Positions 25,882 through 35,574 of a stretch of 64,000 bases of DNA are shown one piece after another (position 1 is the first letter of the stretch; every line of letters begins with the position of its first letter). The position numbers were made by a program, and so were the translations under genes. The notes under the pieces were generated by a model. The model did not search any database. It was given only the letters and a program-made list of their open reading frames with translations, and had not been told where the DNA came from. This DNA is from Bdellovibrionales bacterium (lineage in GTDB: Bacteria > Bdellovibrionota > Bdellovibrionia > Bdellovibrionales > UBA1609): contig DAIDIG010000002.1 in assembly GCA_027459485.1 (NCBI GenBank), forward strand, positions 186,001 through 250,000. The letters run 5' to 3'.

Positions 25882-25971
25882 GAATAACTCCTGTAACTTC
25901 CCCCTGCATTTACCGTACCCATGACCGGGTAGACAGTTAAGAAATCAAAGTAAAATATCTTCGCGTCGCTT

Positions 25972-27456
25972 TTAAAACAACCGCAGCGGCTTTCTACGCT
26001 CAGCAAATCGCAAATACTGGGCGCTATACTTATTCAAGCTGAGCGTGGGCTCGACCCGAACCGGTGTAAACACGTGCGGGTGCGCGTTCATCTGGTTGGC
26101 GGCGATCGAGTTCATCGCAAGACCGTCGGTTTTTGAGCTCAGCGCAAAAATCGGGAAGGCCGTCGAGCCGCCGAACGAACTCGATATATAATCGCCGACC
26201 ATATGGCCCATTGTGGTTGATGGAACAGTCGCCCAATCCACGACATTTTGGCCCATTTCGACGGGAGCAGACCAGCTCGCTCCACCATCAAGTGATTGAA
26301 CGGTGGCGACACGCAGTTGGCAGTCGGTGCCGTTACAGCCAGCGTCAGGGTAGAAATAATAAGTGAGACTCAAATGAACTGCGGCGCCGGTTGTCGCACG
26401 GTCAACGGCTAGACCCGGGATGAAATGATCGACATTGCTGCCGACCGGCTCAGTCGGAATGCGCACGACGGGCGACCAATTCACACCGTCGGTTGTCGTC
26501 GTCATGACCATGTCATTCGCCGAACAGTTATTCTCAAATCGACAGTCTTGCCAAACCACGTAGACTTTGCCATTTGCATCGACAGCAGCACTCGGCAGCG
26601 GCTCGGTTCGCACGCCGTTGCCGACATCGTGCGAGTTCATGCTGGCAACCGCAGTCACCGAACTCCACGATTGACCCCCATCGGTCGAAACAAACGATTG
26701 CAGGTTGCCGAGATTCGCATCGCCGATCGGTACAACAACAGTACCATTCGGTTGCACCACAGGTTGGCCGCCGAGACCGCTGGCTTGTTCGGCCGTGTTT
26801 TTCGGAGCGCCCCAAGTGAGCCCGCCGTCTGTCGACGTACTCATGTCGATGAGGTTCCAATTGCCCGGTTCATCCCACTCTGTGTAGCAATTGCCGTAGT
26901 AGGGTGATTGCGGCCAGTTGTCGCAAGTAGTCCAGTTTTTATCGAGGCTCGCGCTGATACCTTCACCGTATATGTTCACGGGGCTCTGCCAATTCAATCC
27001 GTCGGATGACCGACTGACCACAACAGCCGCGCCGTTCACGTTGCCGCCGGATGCACTTACCGCAAGGGTCGAAACAAGCCAGACGCCGTGCTTGGCATAG
27101 TAAGCGACAGACGCATCGCTGCCACGGTCAAAAGGGCCGTTACCCTGGTACTTGGTCAGCGCAGGTAGAAAACCATGCTGCCACGACGTGCCGTTATCTT
27201 TCGATGTCGCCCAGCCAATATCAACCGCACCGCCATCGGCGAAACGGCCGACTTGAAACGCTGTCACAATTGTTGATCCGTACGAATACGAATCGGGTTC
27301 TACTTCGGTTTTTTGTGATTGATTCGTGTAAGGGTCCGAGCTGATTTCAGTTGTAAAGGCCATTTTCATGGCAGCGAACGCGCTCGCCCCTAAGCCGAGC
27401 ATGATGAATATAATCCACTTTCTAGAGAACCGTGATTTTGATGAACGAGCCCCCAT
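25972..27456 (-). CDS. Exported Asp-box (BNR/sialidase-like) propeller protein
   Basis: Protein of 494 residues with a basic N-terminus and one hydrophobic segment (about 14-30), a signal anchor or signal peptide. At least six Asp-box motifs of type S-x-D-G-x-x-W are visible: SKDNGTSW, SSDGLNW, STDGGLTW, STDGGQSW, TTDGVNW, SLDGGASW. This is the six-bladed propeller of sialidases and related exo-glycosidases. I do not see a convincing FRIP motif or arginine triad, so enzymatic activity is uncertain. It may bind or cleave surface glycans. GGGGGG lies just before the ATG. Confidence 0.82.
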   Translation of the reverse strand: MGARSSKSRFSRKWIIFIMLGLGASAFAAMKMAFTTEISSDPYTNQSQKTEVEPDSYSYGSTIVTAFQVGRFADGGAVDIGWATSKDNGTSWQHGFLPALTKYQGNGPFDRGSDASVAYYAKHGVWLVSTLAVSASGGNVNGAAVVVSRSSDGLNWQSPVNIYGEGISASLDKNWTTCDNWPQSPYYGNCYTEWDEPGNWNLIDMSTSTDGGLTWGAPKNTAEQASGLGGQPVVQPNGTVVVPIGDANLGNLQSFVSTDGGQSWSSVTAVASMNSHDVGNGVRTEPLPSAAVDANGKVYVVWQDCRFENNCSANDMVMTTTTDGVNWSPVVRIPTEPVGSNVDHFIPGLAVDRATTGAAVHLSLTYYFYPDAGCNGTDCQLRVATVQSLDGGASWSAPVEMGQNVVDWATVPSTTMGHMVGDYISSSFGGSTAFPIFALSSKTDGLAMNSIAANQMNAHPHVFTPVRVEPTLSLNKYSAQYLRFAERRKPLRLF

Positions 27457-27529
27457 ATTCCCCCCTCTTTAATTTGCTTAATATTTAAGCGAACCAAAGT
27501 GCGACCCGCCTGTCAATCGCCCGCTCAGT

Positions 27530-28579
27530 TTAATTTTTATGGCTGTGCGTATGGTGCATGTCGGGAAAGTGCGAGTGCTTATGCGTCAGCCTTGCGTGTC
27601 GATGTTTGTGAGTGTGAGGTTCGCCCGGTGGATCATCCGGGCTGTGAGTGTGTTGATGGTGATCGTCATGGTTGTGCGAATGTTCGTGTTCGATCTCTTC
27701 ATGCGTATGCTCATGGTCATGCGATTCGGTTAGGTGCAGGTAGAACCCTGCGCCCATCAATGCAGCCGCAATCACCAGATTTCGAGTCAGCGGCTCGTGC
27801 CCAAAAATAATCGCTATCATCGCCCCGATGAAAGGTGCCGTCGAAAAATAAGCTCCGGTTCGCGCCGCGCCCATATTGCGAAGGGCTAGAATGAAACAGA
27901 TGAGGCTCATTCCGTAGCAGAGAAAACCAAGAGCGCCGGCCCGTGCGGCGACACCGATCGCCGGTAGCTTTTCGCCGATCGTAAAAGCCAGCGCAAGATT
28001 TGTCGCGCCCGCGACCAAGCTTTTAATCATCGTGATCTGCACTGGGTCATTAAGCGATATTTTTCGCGTGAGATTGTTGTCGATGGCCCAACTGAGGCAT
28101 GCTCCCGCAACAAAAAGAGGGCCGGCAAAACCGCCCAGCGACAAACGATTCGTCCAACTCAATACAACGCCCCCGATGATGATCGCGACCATGCCGGTGA
28201 CAATGCGACGATCGAAATGTTCACGAAATATCGCCCACGCCAACCCAGCTGTTAACACGCCTTCTAAATTTAAAAGGAGTGATGCAGTTGAGGCCGGCGT
28301 GCGCGAGAGGCCATACATTAACAGTACGGGGCCTATCACGCCGCCGAAAAGCGTCAAGCCGATCAGCCATGGTACATCACGCCGGTTGATCGATTTGATC
28401 GGCTGTCTTTTGCGCAGCGACTGAATGCTGATGATGACACCCATCCCGACGCCGGAACCTAAGTAAAGAAGCGAAGCCAGAACCCAAGGGTTGACGACGC
28501 CGAGAAGTGATTTGGCTATCGGCGAACTCAGTCCGAACAAAAGCGCGGCAAAAGAAGCTAGCAGGGGGCCTGATATCAT
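27530..28579 (-). CDS. DMT/EamA transporter with a histidine-rich C-terminal tail
   Basis: Drug/metabolite-type transporter of 349 residues with ten hydrophobic helices in two EamA repeats (first at about 5-135, second at about 150-285). The last 63 residues hold more than 20 His in HDH/HTH/HSH runs, which should bind divalent metal. It is divergent from a CDF metal exporter whose N-terminus is also His-rich, so a metal (Zn, Ni or Co) is a reasonable substrate guess, though EamA proteins usually move organic metabolites. The ATG at 28579 matches the family N-terminus; a TTG seven codons upstream (28600) is also open. Confidence 0.85.
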   Translation of the reverse strand: MISGPLLASFAALLFGLSSPIAKSLLGVVNPWVLASLLYLGSGVGMGVIISIQSLRKRQPIKSINRRDVPWLIGLTLFGGVIGPVLLMYGLSRTPASTASLLLNLEGVLTAGLAWAIFREHFDRRIVTGMVAIIIGGVVLSWTNRLSLGGFAGPLFVAGACLSWAIDNNLTRKISLNDPVQITMIKSLVAGATNLALAFTIGEKLPAIGVAARAGALGFLCYGMSLICFILALRNMGAARTGAYFSTAPFIGAMIAIIFGHEPLTRNLVIAAALMGAGFYLHLTESHDHEHTHEEIEHEHSHNHDDHHQHTHSPDDPPGEPHTHKHRHARLTHKHSHFPDMHHTHSHKN

Positions 28580-28662
28580 GCCTTTAGAAACGCTTTGCAA
28601 CGTGGATTTGTCAATGACGGTTTTAAAGGTATATTTGCGAAAAGCGAAAGCAAAGCAGGTTT

Positions 28663-29610
28663 ATGAGCGACGACCACGACGAACACCGACAGCACGATCA
28701 TTCGCATCACCATCACCATGGTCATTCTCATGCTCCGAAAGATTTCACCATGGCATTCGCGGTTGCGGTCTCACTCAATCTTGGGTTCGTTATTGTTGAA
28801 GTTGTGTATGGCTACTGGGCAAGTTCACTCGCGCTCATTGCCGACGCCGGTCACAACCTCAGCGATGTCTTGGCACTCGTTCTCGCATGGGGCGCCATCT
28901 GGCTTTCGAAACGAAAACCATCGGCAATGTATTCATACGGCCTGCGTAGCAGTTCGTTTTTGGCTTCACTCGCCAACTCTATCTTACTTCTCGTCGTGAC
29001 CGGCGGGATAATTTGGGAGTCTATCGATCGACTGATTCATCCCACTGTTGTCGCGGCCAATGTCATGATCTGGGTGGCGGCGATCGGAATTTTTGTCAAC
29101 GGTATCACGGCGACATTATTTGCGCGCGGTCGCAATTCCGACCTTAATATCCGCACGGCTTATTTTCATATGGCGGCCGACGCTCTTATTTCTCTGGCCG
29201 TTGTGATCGGCGGGCTCATCATCAAGTACACGGGGTGGACGGCGATTGACCCCCTGCTGGGTCTAATCGTCAGCTTTACGATTATTGCCAGTACGTGGGA
29301 GCTGCTGCGAGAATCTATCAATTATGCTCTTCACGCTGTACCCACAGGTATTAGTTATGAGGACGTTTATCGATATTTAAAATCTCTGAAAGGCGTGGCG
29401 AAAATTCATGACCTGCACATTTGGGGCATGAGCACCACCGAAACCGCAATGACCGCGCATTTAATTTGCCCGTCGGGGCACCCAGGTGACGCGTTTTTGA
29501 ACAGGATTACGCACGAATTGGCAACGCGTTTTTCTATTCATCACGCAACATTGCAAATTGAAATCGGCGACGGCGCCGCGTGTGCGCTCGAGCCCGACGA
29601 AGTTGTTTAA
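28663..29610 (+). CDS. Cation diffusion facilitator (CzcD/ZitB-like) metal exporter
   Basis: CDF protein of 315 residues. The N-terminal 26 residues are His-rich (HSHHHHHGHSH). Six transmembrane helices follow, with the metal-site pattern ADAGHNLSDVLAL in helix 2 and HMAADALISL in helix 5, and a cytoplasmic C-terminal domain containing KIHDLHIWGMS. It exports Zn or a related divalent cation in exchange for protons. The gene starts 83 bases from the divergent EamA start, and the intergenic region presumably holds both promoters. The GST gene follows 28 bases downstream. Confidence 0.93.
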   Translation: MSDDHDEHRQHDHSHHHHHGHSHAPKDFTMAFAVAVSLNLGFVIVEVVYGYWASSLALIADAGHNLSDVLALVLAWGAIWLSKRKPSAMYSYGLRSSSFLASLANSILLLVVTGGIIWESIDRLIHPTVVAANVMIWVAAIGIFVNGITATLFARGRNSDLNIRTAYFHMAADALISLAVVIGGLIIKYTGWTAIDPLLGLIVSFTIIASTWELLRESINYALHAVPTGISYEDVYRYLKSLKGVAKIHDLHIWGMSTTETAMTAHLICPSGHPGDAFLNRITHELATRFSIHHATLQIEIGDGAACALEPDEVV

Positions 29611-29638
29611 ACCGGCCGACTAAAAAAAGGGGGAACTC

Positions 29639-30268
29639 ATGGATACAATCAAATTTTACACCAATCCGTTGTCGCGCGGGCGCATCGCACATTGGATGCT
29701 CGAAGAAGTCGGAGCTCAATACGATGTCGAGCTGCTGAGTTTTGAAAAGCGCGAGCACAAGAGCCCGAAGTATCTCGAAATCAATCCGCTCGGCAAGGTG
29801 CCCGCAATCGTCCATCGTGGAGTGGCCGTCACAGAAACATGCGCGATTATCGCGTATCTTGCGGAGCTCTACCCGAAGGCCAATCTCGCCCCCGCTGTCG
29901 GCACAGCCGAGCGCGGTGCGTATTATCGTTGGTTGTTTTTCGCGACTGCAACTCTGGAGCCCGCGATTATTGATAAAATGACCAATCGCCCGCAGAGCGA
30001 AAAGACCGGTGCTCTACCGTACGGCACTTATTCAGATACATTCAATGCGCTCGAGAAAATCGTAAGTGAAAACAATTTTCTTATAGGTGATCATTTCACG
30101 GCGGCTGACCTGGCTGTCGCGTCGCAAATCGGTTTTGGCTTGATGGTTAAGGCATTTGATGAGCGACCGGCGTTTAAACAATATGTCGCCCGTTGCACCG
30201 ATCGGCCCGCATTTCAGCGTGTGCAAAAGCTATCAGCTGAATGGGCCGAAAAGCTAAGCGGAAAATGA
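29639..30268 (+). CDS. Glutathione S-transferase family protein
   Basis: Protein of 209 residues with the thioredoxin-like N-terminal domain (KFYTNPLSRGRIAHWMLEE; NPLGKVPAIV with the cis-Pro; TETCAIIAYLAE) and an all-helical C-terminal domain ending with FTAADLAVASQIGF. The Ser in PLSRGR is at the usual catalytic position, consistent with Beta/Theta-like bacterial GSTs. It conjugates or reduces with glutathione. The ribosome site AGGGGGA lies before the ATG. The 3' end overlaps the convergent Coq4-like gene by 15 bases. The substrate is unknown. Confidence 0.9.
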   Translation: MDTIKFYTNPLSRGRIAHWMLEEVGAQYDVELLSFEKREHKSPKYLEINPLGKVPAIVHRGVAVTETCAIIAYLAELYPKANLAPAVGTAERGAYYRWLFFATATLEPAIIDKMTNRPQSEKTGALPYGTYSDTFNALEKIVSENNFLIGDHFTAADLAVASQIGFGLMVKAFDERPAFKQYVARCTDRPAFQRVQKLSAEWAEKLSGK

Positions 30269-30916
30269 GCGTGCTGTTTGAGATGTCATCAGACGCGATC
30301 TGACCGACGCAAGATTCTCAGGCCACAAAGATTCAAGTTTCATTGTGGCTAAATTTTGAGCTTGTTTACCGCGCGTGTATCCTTCGGTGATTCGCTCAAA
30401 AACTTTCGGCAATTCGAGCGGGTTGTAAAATAAAATATGAAGTAGGCCGGCTGTCAGTATGTACATCGAGATCGGAGCATTGAGCTGCGCATACACAAAA
30501 GCCTGAAGGGCCAATTCGCCTTCGGGCGTGGTATCGTAACCCGTCAGCACATGCCACAAATCATGTGTTTGGCGCATTCTCGCCGCCAAGTAATCGAGCT
30601 CGCTTTCCGGTTCTATTTTCGGAAAGCCATTCGGCTCAAACCCATTCGTATCTAAAAACTTGGCGAGTTCGCGACCGACCGTGCCCTCGGGCAATTTTCG
30701 CAGCTGATCGATCTCGATCAGTTTGTTATATCGCTCGCGCCATAGGCTTATAAAATTCGGATCGTTGAGAATGTTGGCCATGATCCTCTTGGCCGATTCT
30801 CGCTGGCTGCTGCGGCCGACGTCGCCCATTTCAAAAATCTTTTCGGTTCGAAGTGGATTTCTAACCACCATCAGATAGGCGCGAATGAATTTGATTTTTT
30901 GCCACAGCCTTTTCAT
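30254..30916 (-). CDS. Coq4-like protein (ubiquinone biosynthesis family)
   Basis: Protein of 220 residues. The diagnostic motif is HDLWHVLTGYDTTPEGELAL, the Coq4 HDxxHxxxG-type metal site. After it come a helical region (SMYILTAGLLHILF) and a C-terminal RGKQAQNL. In eukaryotes Coq4 organises the ubiquinone-synthesis complex and has C1-decarboxylase/hydroxylase activity; bacterial relatives are less well studied. I start at ATG 30916 because AGGGGG ends seven bases upstream; an earlier in-frame start at 30946 has none. No other quinone-synthesis gene is adjacent. Confidence 0.82.
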   Translation of the reverse strand: MKRLWQKIKFIRAYLMVVRNPLRTEKIFEMGDVGRSSQRESAKRIMANILNDPNFISLWRERYNKLIEIDQLRKLPEGTVGRELAKFLDTNGFEPNGFPKIEPESELDYLAARMRQTHDLWHVLTGYDTTPEGELALQAFVYAQLNAPISMYILTAGLLHILFYNPLELPKVFERITEGYTRGKQAQNLATMKLESLWPENLASVRSRLMTSQTARSFSA

Positions 30917-30995
30917 AACTTGCCCCCTTGCTGTTGGTTCTACCATAAATTTGTTTTAGTTGAAGTAGAACAGTACATGGCGCTAGACTTTCTAT

Positions 30996-31409
30996 ATGAC
31001 ATACGTTCGAGGTTTCATCGCCGGTTTTGCTTCAACTCTCATCTTTCACCAAGGCTTACTTGGCCTGCTCTACGTTATGAAGGCGGTGCCGTTTGCGCCA
31101 TTTAATATGTCGCCGACTCGACCTTTCGGCGTCCCCTCGGTTGTTTCACTCGCGTTTTTTGGCGGTTTGTGGGGTGTTTTGATCGCCCGCCTCGTGATGA
31201 ACGCCTCAACCACAAAACAATTGTTTCGATGGATCGTTTACGGAGCAATCGGGCCCACTGCCGTTGCGATTTTAGTTGTATTCCCATTGAAGGGCATGCG
31301 TTTTGAACCACGAATTATACCTGCCGGTTTATTGCTCAACGGATTCTGGGGTCTTGGCTGCAGTTTGATCATGCAGATTCGCGTTCGGCCTAAGGTGCGC
31401 TCCGCCTAG
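30996..31409 (+). CDS. Small inner-membrane protein of unknown function
   Basis: Not recognised. The 137 residues contain about four hydrophobic helices (near 5-28, 48-66, 80-98, 110-128) with short loops. The N-terminus is MTYVRGFIAGFASTLIFHQG and the C-terminus is basic. No conserved charged residues in helices suggest transport chemistry. There is no visible ribosome site before the ATG. It lies 62 bases before the large exported protein gene and may be in the same transcript. Confidence 0.72.
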   Translation: MTYVRGFIAGFASTLIFHQGLLGLLYVMKAVPFAPFNMSPTRPFGVPSVVSLAFFGGLWGVLIARLVMNASTTKQLFRWIVYGAIGPTAVAILVVFPLKGMRFEPRIIPAGLLLNGFWGLGCSLIMQIRVRPKVRSA

Positions 31410-31470
31410 ATAAACGTCCTGCCAATAAACTAGTCAAACTTACCTTGCAGAAGGCCGATAAGAAGCCGAT

Positions 31471-34188
31471 ATGTCTAGGCCATTTTCTGCGCGCCTTTTT
31501 ATTGTACTTTCGATTTTCGCAATCGGCGCGAATTGCATTGCATTGAACGCTTCGGCCGCGCCTTTTAACACTCAAACGGCTGCCGGCCTTTGTGAGAATT
31601 GCCCGAACGGTCTTGATCAGATCGGCTTTCTTCAAAACTCTCCGCTGGACGCGAACACATTCGGCGTGCTCAGTGGCACCACGAGATCGCTCGATCGCGA
31701 CGTCGCCACAAAAACGTGCGCGCAAATCGAGAAATCAAAAGAATGCCAGGATGTCTATGCTGCTATTAAAAAAAGCGGCAATGACCCGGCCGACTATCAA
31801 CTCACTTGCAACGAAAGCGAGATCGCACAGCTCGAAGAAGACGCTTGGTACTATGAACTCGGTGGCCTAGTGGGCGCCGGCGAAACATTGCGGAGTATCA
31901 TTCACCTCCCAGCGGATGCCTGGGATTTCGGTCAGCTAAGCATTCAAAAGCTGAATCAACTCGGCGCTGACATCGGCTCCAAGCTTTATTGCGACACCCA
32001 TGTTCAAGCGAAGAAGCTGCTGTTCGAAGCTTTGAATGAGAACTTCTCACCCGGAGATCAGCTGCCCATTCCGTCTGACAACATGCTCAAGTATGTGACA
32101 TGTCATCAAATCAATTACGCCTTTTATTTGCAGAGATTGCACGTGGCCGGCCCGACAATTGCCAAGCCAGGCGAGTATCCGGGGCGAAGTATTGTTCGGG
32201 GTTTGCGCCGTCTTTTAGCGAAAAAGTACAAAACGATGAAAATTCACGCCGAATGCTACAATTCGCGCAAACGCTCTGAAATAGCAGGGGCCACGGTTAT
32301 GACTTTGGCTTTGGACGTCGCTCCCGTCGGTTTTGCCAAAAAGCTTGCGCAGATCGCCGGCCTCGTCAAAGTAGCGGAGACGGAAGACCAAATTCTCGAT
32401 GCCGCCGAAGTCGCCCGCGGGGCCCTGTCGCGGCCTCACGCGCCCGAAGATCTCAATTTGGCAAAAGCTTTGGTCGATCGCAAATTGCTTACCGAACAAG
32501 AAAAAGACAGGCTTGTGGCCGATCACGACACGAAGACGTTAACCCATCTTTTGCACGGGGGTAAAATTTCGCGCGACGAATTCGACGAACTCGTCGACGC
32601 CTTCGGTTCGGTACAGCCCCCACAACATATCACTCGCGAGGTTGAGTACGAATTTGTGCCGAAGGGGGCGGCTCAGGGGGCAAAATCGCGAATCCTCATA
32701 CGCTATACAGATTTAAAAAACTACCACGCAATGTCGCTCATTGACCCGGCAACAAAGCAGCCGATCGGGATCGTTCATTACTCGATTCTAGATGACGGCA
32801 AGACCCTTCATATTAATCTAATTCGCATCAACAAAGTGAATCGCGGCTTCGGTTATTCTGAAATGTTGTTTCAGAGTATATTGAAAGAGCATCCCGGTAT
32901 CAAAACCATTACCACCGATTTGGTGGATAAGAATCTTCAGATTTTAAACGATGCGCTCGCTCGCGACATGCCGCTCGAAGATGCGATTAGAGAAACGCCA
33001 GCTTATAAAGTTAGAAAGCGAATAGGTTTTTCTGACATGACCGTTAAAAAACAAATTGTCGGGCGCACAAAAGACGGGCGAGACGAGGTCATTTATTCGA
33101 TTCACGCCACTCGACCAGAAGCAAGCGCCCGGGCTTATTCCCGATGGGTTGGCGACCCGGTGGCGGTTGCGTCCGAGCAAGTGAGGCGAAAAACAGATGA
33201 GGCCCTGTTACAACTGAGGCGGATGAACATCGGGCATCACCTCAATTCCGGGATAACGACGGAATTACATCGAATGGCAAATAGCGAAGAAATAAACGTG
33301 GCAGCGGACGCTCGCGGCTTTCGATATTACGGTGAAATCTATACGGTGGACACTTTACCTAAACCCCTGGCAAAAGGTTCGGCATACACCGAGGCACTTT
33401 TGCACCCCGAAATGGCAAGATACAGAAAATTGCTAGATAAAATGGGATATCAACTCGTAATCGACACGTCGTTGGGCCCGATGAACACAAAAGGTTATGT
33501 CTGTGTGAAAAACCGCATACTCGCTCTAGAGCCGACGAGTTCGTGGCAAACCTTCATTCATGAATATCAACACGTCGAATTCGACCACTATATAAAGCCG
33601 CACTTCTTTTCTTTAGAGAACTTAGTGGCCGAAGGTAAAAGCATTAAAGATGTTTTGCCGATTGAGGAGCAAAAGGCGTGGGGGGCGAGACGTGTCGCTC
33701 TTTTGCAAACCCTATTAGAAAAGCAATTGCCCGAGACGGCCGTAAACGAATCACTTTCGGTCGATGCTCAGATTCGCTCACTCGGATTCCATCGCTTTTT
33801 ACCAACCGGAGATGCCATGAGCGCCCGATTGTATGCTCTTGAGCATCAGATCACCGAGCTTGAAAAACTCCCTAAGTTGACGGCGACCCAAGAACACACG
33901 CTTAAACATGCAATAAGAGGATATAAACTGTTTATGTTGCAAGATTACGGTTATCGCATCGGAGCAACGGCCGCTATTGGCGCGGCGGTCGGTGCACCGA
34001 TTTACAATCGCTTGAAACGGCTTCGCAACGCCAAAGCTATCTCGGCGCAAACAACAATTAATCAGCCGAGCGAAGACCCGAATAACTACCGACAGATTCT
34101 TTACGATAAAAAGGGGGACATTATCGCCCAGACAAACGCTGGCACTTGGGTCCGCTTTCATGCACAGGACCTATCTGCGGCTAAATGA
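31471..34188 (+). CDS. Large exported protein with GNAT-like middle and HExxH zincin motif
   Basis: Protein of 905 residues with a signal peptide (cleavage after ASA near 29). Residues 30-300 are Cys-containing and helical. A middle region (about 395-480) has a beta-alpha pattern with PIGIVHYSIL, then NRGFGYSEMLFQSIL, resembling the GNAT acetyltransferase fold including a possible motif A. Further on is HEYQH at 697-701 with downstream acidic and His residues (HVEFDHY), the HExxH metal site of zincin peptidases. It ends with a short hydrophobic segment (about 835-850). The combination is unusual. Effector, toxin or predation roles are speculation. The frame is intact. Confidence 0.8.
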   Translation: MSRPFSARLFIVLSIFAIGANCIALNASAAPFNTQTAAGLCENCPNGLDQIGFLQNSPLDANTFGVLSGTTRSLDRDVATKTCAQIEKSKECQDVYAAIKKSGNDPADYQLTCNESEIAQLEEDAWYYELGGLVGAGETLRSIIHLPADAWDFGQLSIQKLNQLGADIGSKLYCDTHVQAKKLLFEALNENFSPGDQLPIPSDNMLKYVTCHQINYAFYLQRLHVAGPTIAKPGEYPGRSIVRGLRRLLAKKYKTMKIHAECYNSRKRSEIAGATVMTLALDVAPVGFAKKLAQIAGLVKVAETEDQILDAAEVARGALSRPHAPEDLNLAKALVDRKLLTEQEKDRLVADHDTKTLTHLLHGGKISRDEFDELVDAFGSVQPPQHITREVEYEFVPKGAAQGAKSRILIRYTDLKNYHAMSLIDPATKQPIGIVHYSILDDGKTLHINLIRINKVNRGFGYSEMLFQSILKEHPGIKTITTDLVDKNLQILNDALARDMPLEDAIRETPAYKVRKRIGFSDMTVKKQIVGRTKDGRDEVIYSIHATRPEASARAYSRWVGDPVAVASEQVRRKTDEALLQLRRMNIGHHLNSGITTELHRMANSEEINVAADARGFRYYGEIYTVDTLPKPLAKGSAYTEALLHPEMARYRKLLDKMGYQLVIDTSLGPMNTKGYVCVKNRILALEPTSSWQTFIHEYQHVEFDHYIKPHFFSLENLVAEGKSIKDVLPIEEQKAWGARRVALLQTLLEKQLPETAVNESLSVDAQIRSLGFHRFLPTGDAMSARLYALEHQITELEKLPKLTATQEHTLKHAIRGYKLFMLQDYGYRIGATAAIGAAVGAPIYNRLKRLRNAKAISAQTTINQPSEDPNNYRQILYDKKGDIIAQTNAGTWVRFHAQDLSAAK

Positions 34189-34207
34189 TCCACCTTGTTG
34201 GTGCGAA

Positions 34208-34963
34208 CTACTGCGCCGTCCATCCACCATCGACAACCAAAGCGTGGCCAGTTACGAACGAGGCCTCGTCAGAGCACAACCAAAGAACGGCTGATGCAAT
34301 TTCTTCTGGTTTGCCCATTCGCCCAATTGGTTCGCTCTTGCTAAGTGAATAGGCTTCTTGCGCATTGCCTCGTGTAAGGCGTTGCACCATTGGCGTGTCG
34401 ATGACCCCCGGACAAACGGCATTGATGCGCAATTTCGACTTTGCGTATTCGAGCGCAGCCGTTTTGGTTAAACCGATCACTCCATGTTTGCTTGCCACGT
34501 ATGCCGGTAGGTTCGGAAAGCCGACCAATCCGGCAATTGACGCGCAATTTACAATTAATCCGCCGCTTACTTGTTTGAGCATATGCGGGATTTCAAATTT
34601 CATGCATAACCAAACACCGCGCAAGTTCACAGTGAGAAGGCGATCCCAGTTTTCGAGCGTGCAGTCGGCCGTCGGGCCTTCGTTACCTTCGACTCCTGCA
34701 TTGTTGAATGCGTAATCGAGACTTCCGAATCGCTCAACTGTTTCATCGACTGCAGCTTTAACCTGGTCAGGCTGCGAAACATCACATTTGATGAATGCCG
34801 CCGAGCCTTTCGCAAGTTTAATCAACTCGACTGTCCTTTCCCCTTCGGCTTCTTGAGTATCCGCAACCGCGACATGTGCGCCACGCCGGGCAAATGCCAA
34901 GGCGGCGGCTCGGCCAATCCCCGAGGCGGCGCCTGTAATAAATGCGGTCTTGTTCGATTTCAT
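34208..34963 (-). CDS. SDR-family oxidoreductase (NAD(P)-dependent)
   Basis: Classical short-chain dehydrogenase of 251 residues: Rossmann motif TGAASGIG at 11-18, NNAGVEG at 91-97, catalytic Ser in NCASIAG and YVASK (Tyr/Lys) near 158-162, then PGVIDTPM. The C-terminal [10 protein letters not shown] ends the fold. It reduces or oxidises an alcohol or ketone; the substrate is not determined. GGAG lies before the ATG. It is convergent with the 905-residue gene, 20 bases away. Confidence 0.93.
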   Translation of the reverse strand: MKSNKTAFITGAASGIGRAAALAFARRGAHVAVADTQEAEGERTVELIKLAKGSAAFIKCDVSQPDQVKAAVDETVERFGSLDYAFNNAGVEGNEGPTADCTLENWDRLLTVNLRGVWLCMKFEIPHMLKQVSGGLIVNCASIAGLVGFPNLPAYVASKHGVIGLTKTAALEYAKSKLRINAVCPGVIDTPMVQRLTRGNAQEAYSLSKSEPIGRMGKPEEIASAVLWLCSDEASFVTGHALVVDGGWTAQ

Positions 34964-35169
34964 TTTTTATCTCCTCACGTCATTTTCGACAGTAGTTTGA
35001 GTTTGCGGCCAGCGATCATAAAGTAGCCACCAGGGCCGGTTCGCGAAATCTATACACCTCAGAAAGTGCGAGACGTTTCTTCATCCCACCTGCAGTGTAG
35101 TGCGGTACGGCGGCGAGCTCTTGTCAAAAAATCTGAACAAGCAAAAAGTCAGCTTTTGCGCATAATTTC

Positions 35170-35574
35170 TTAAAGAGACTTCGAAGGCAGAAGATCAGCA
35201 AGTACTCGGCGCGCATCCGTCTCGGTAAAAATGCCGACCAGTTTGCCGTTGTCGACGACCAGAGCGCACTCATGTTTATATTCAGCCATTTGTTCAACGA
35301 CTTCGCTGAGCGAAGCTTGCGGAGTGGTAACGTATGGATCGAACGTGCACGCATCTTCAACTTTTAGCGTTTCGGCGTTGGCGTTTTTGATACCGAGTGC
35401 TCGGTCGATATCTCGATCGGTAATAACACCAACCAATTCGCCCCCTTTAATTACGGGCAAATGTCTCAGTCTCAACTTGCGCATAAAATCCGCGGCTTGT
35501 GCAATCGTTTGATCGAAGGCTATTGATTTCGGAATGAACGTCATAAATTTTTTAATTTGCGGGCGAGTTCTCAT
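35170..35574 (-). CDS. CBS-pair domain protein
   Basis: Protein of 134 residues made of two CBS repeats: FIPKSIAFDQTIAQAADFMRK with VGVITDRDI, and VTTPQASLSEVVEQMAEYK with VGIFTETDA. Such stand-alone pairs sense adenosine ligands such as AMP or ATP and often regulate a partner protein. The ATG at 35574 follows GGAG nine bases upstream; longer open frame to 35649 is without a ribosome site. It is on the minus strand, facing away from the signalling operon. Confidence 0.9.
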   Translation of the reverse strand: MRTRPQIKKFMTFIPKSIAFDQTIAQAADFMRKLRLRHLPVIKGGELVGVITDRDIDRALGIKNANAETLKVEDACTFDPYVTTPQASLSEVVEQMAEYKHECALVVDNGKLVGIFTETDARRVLADLLPSKSL

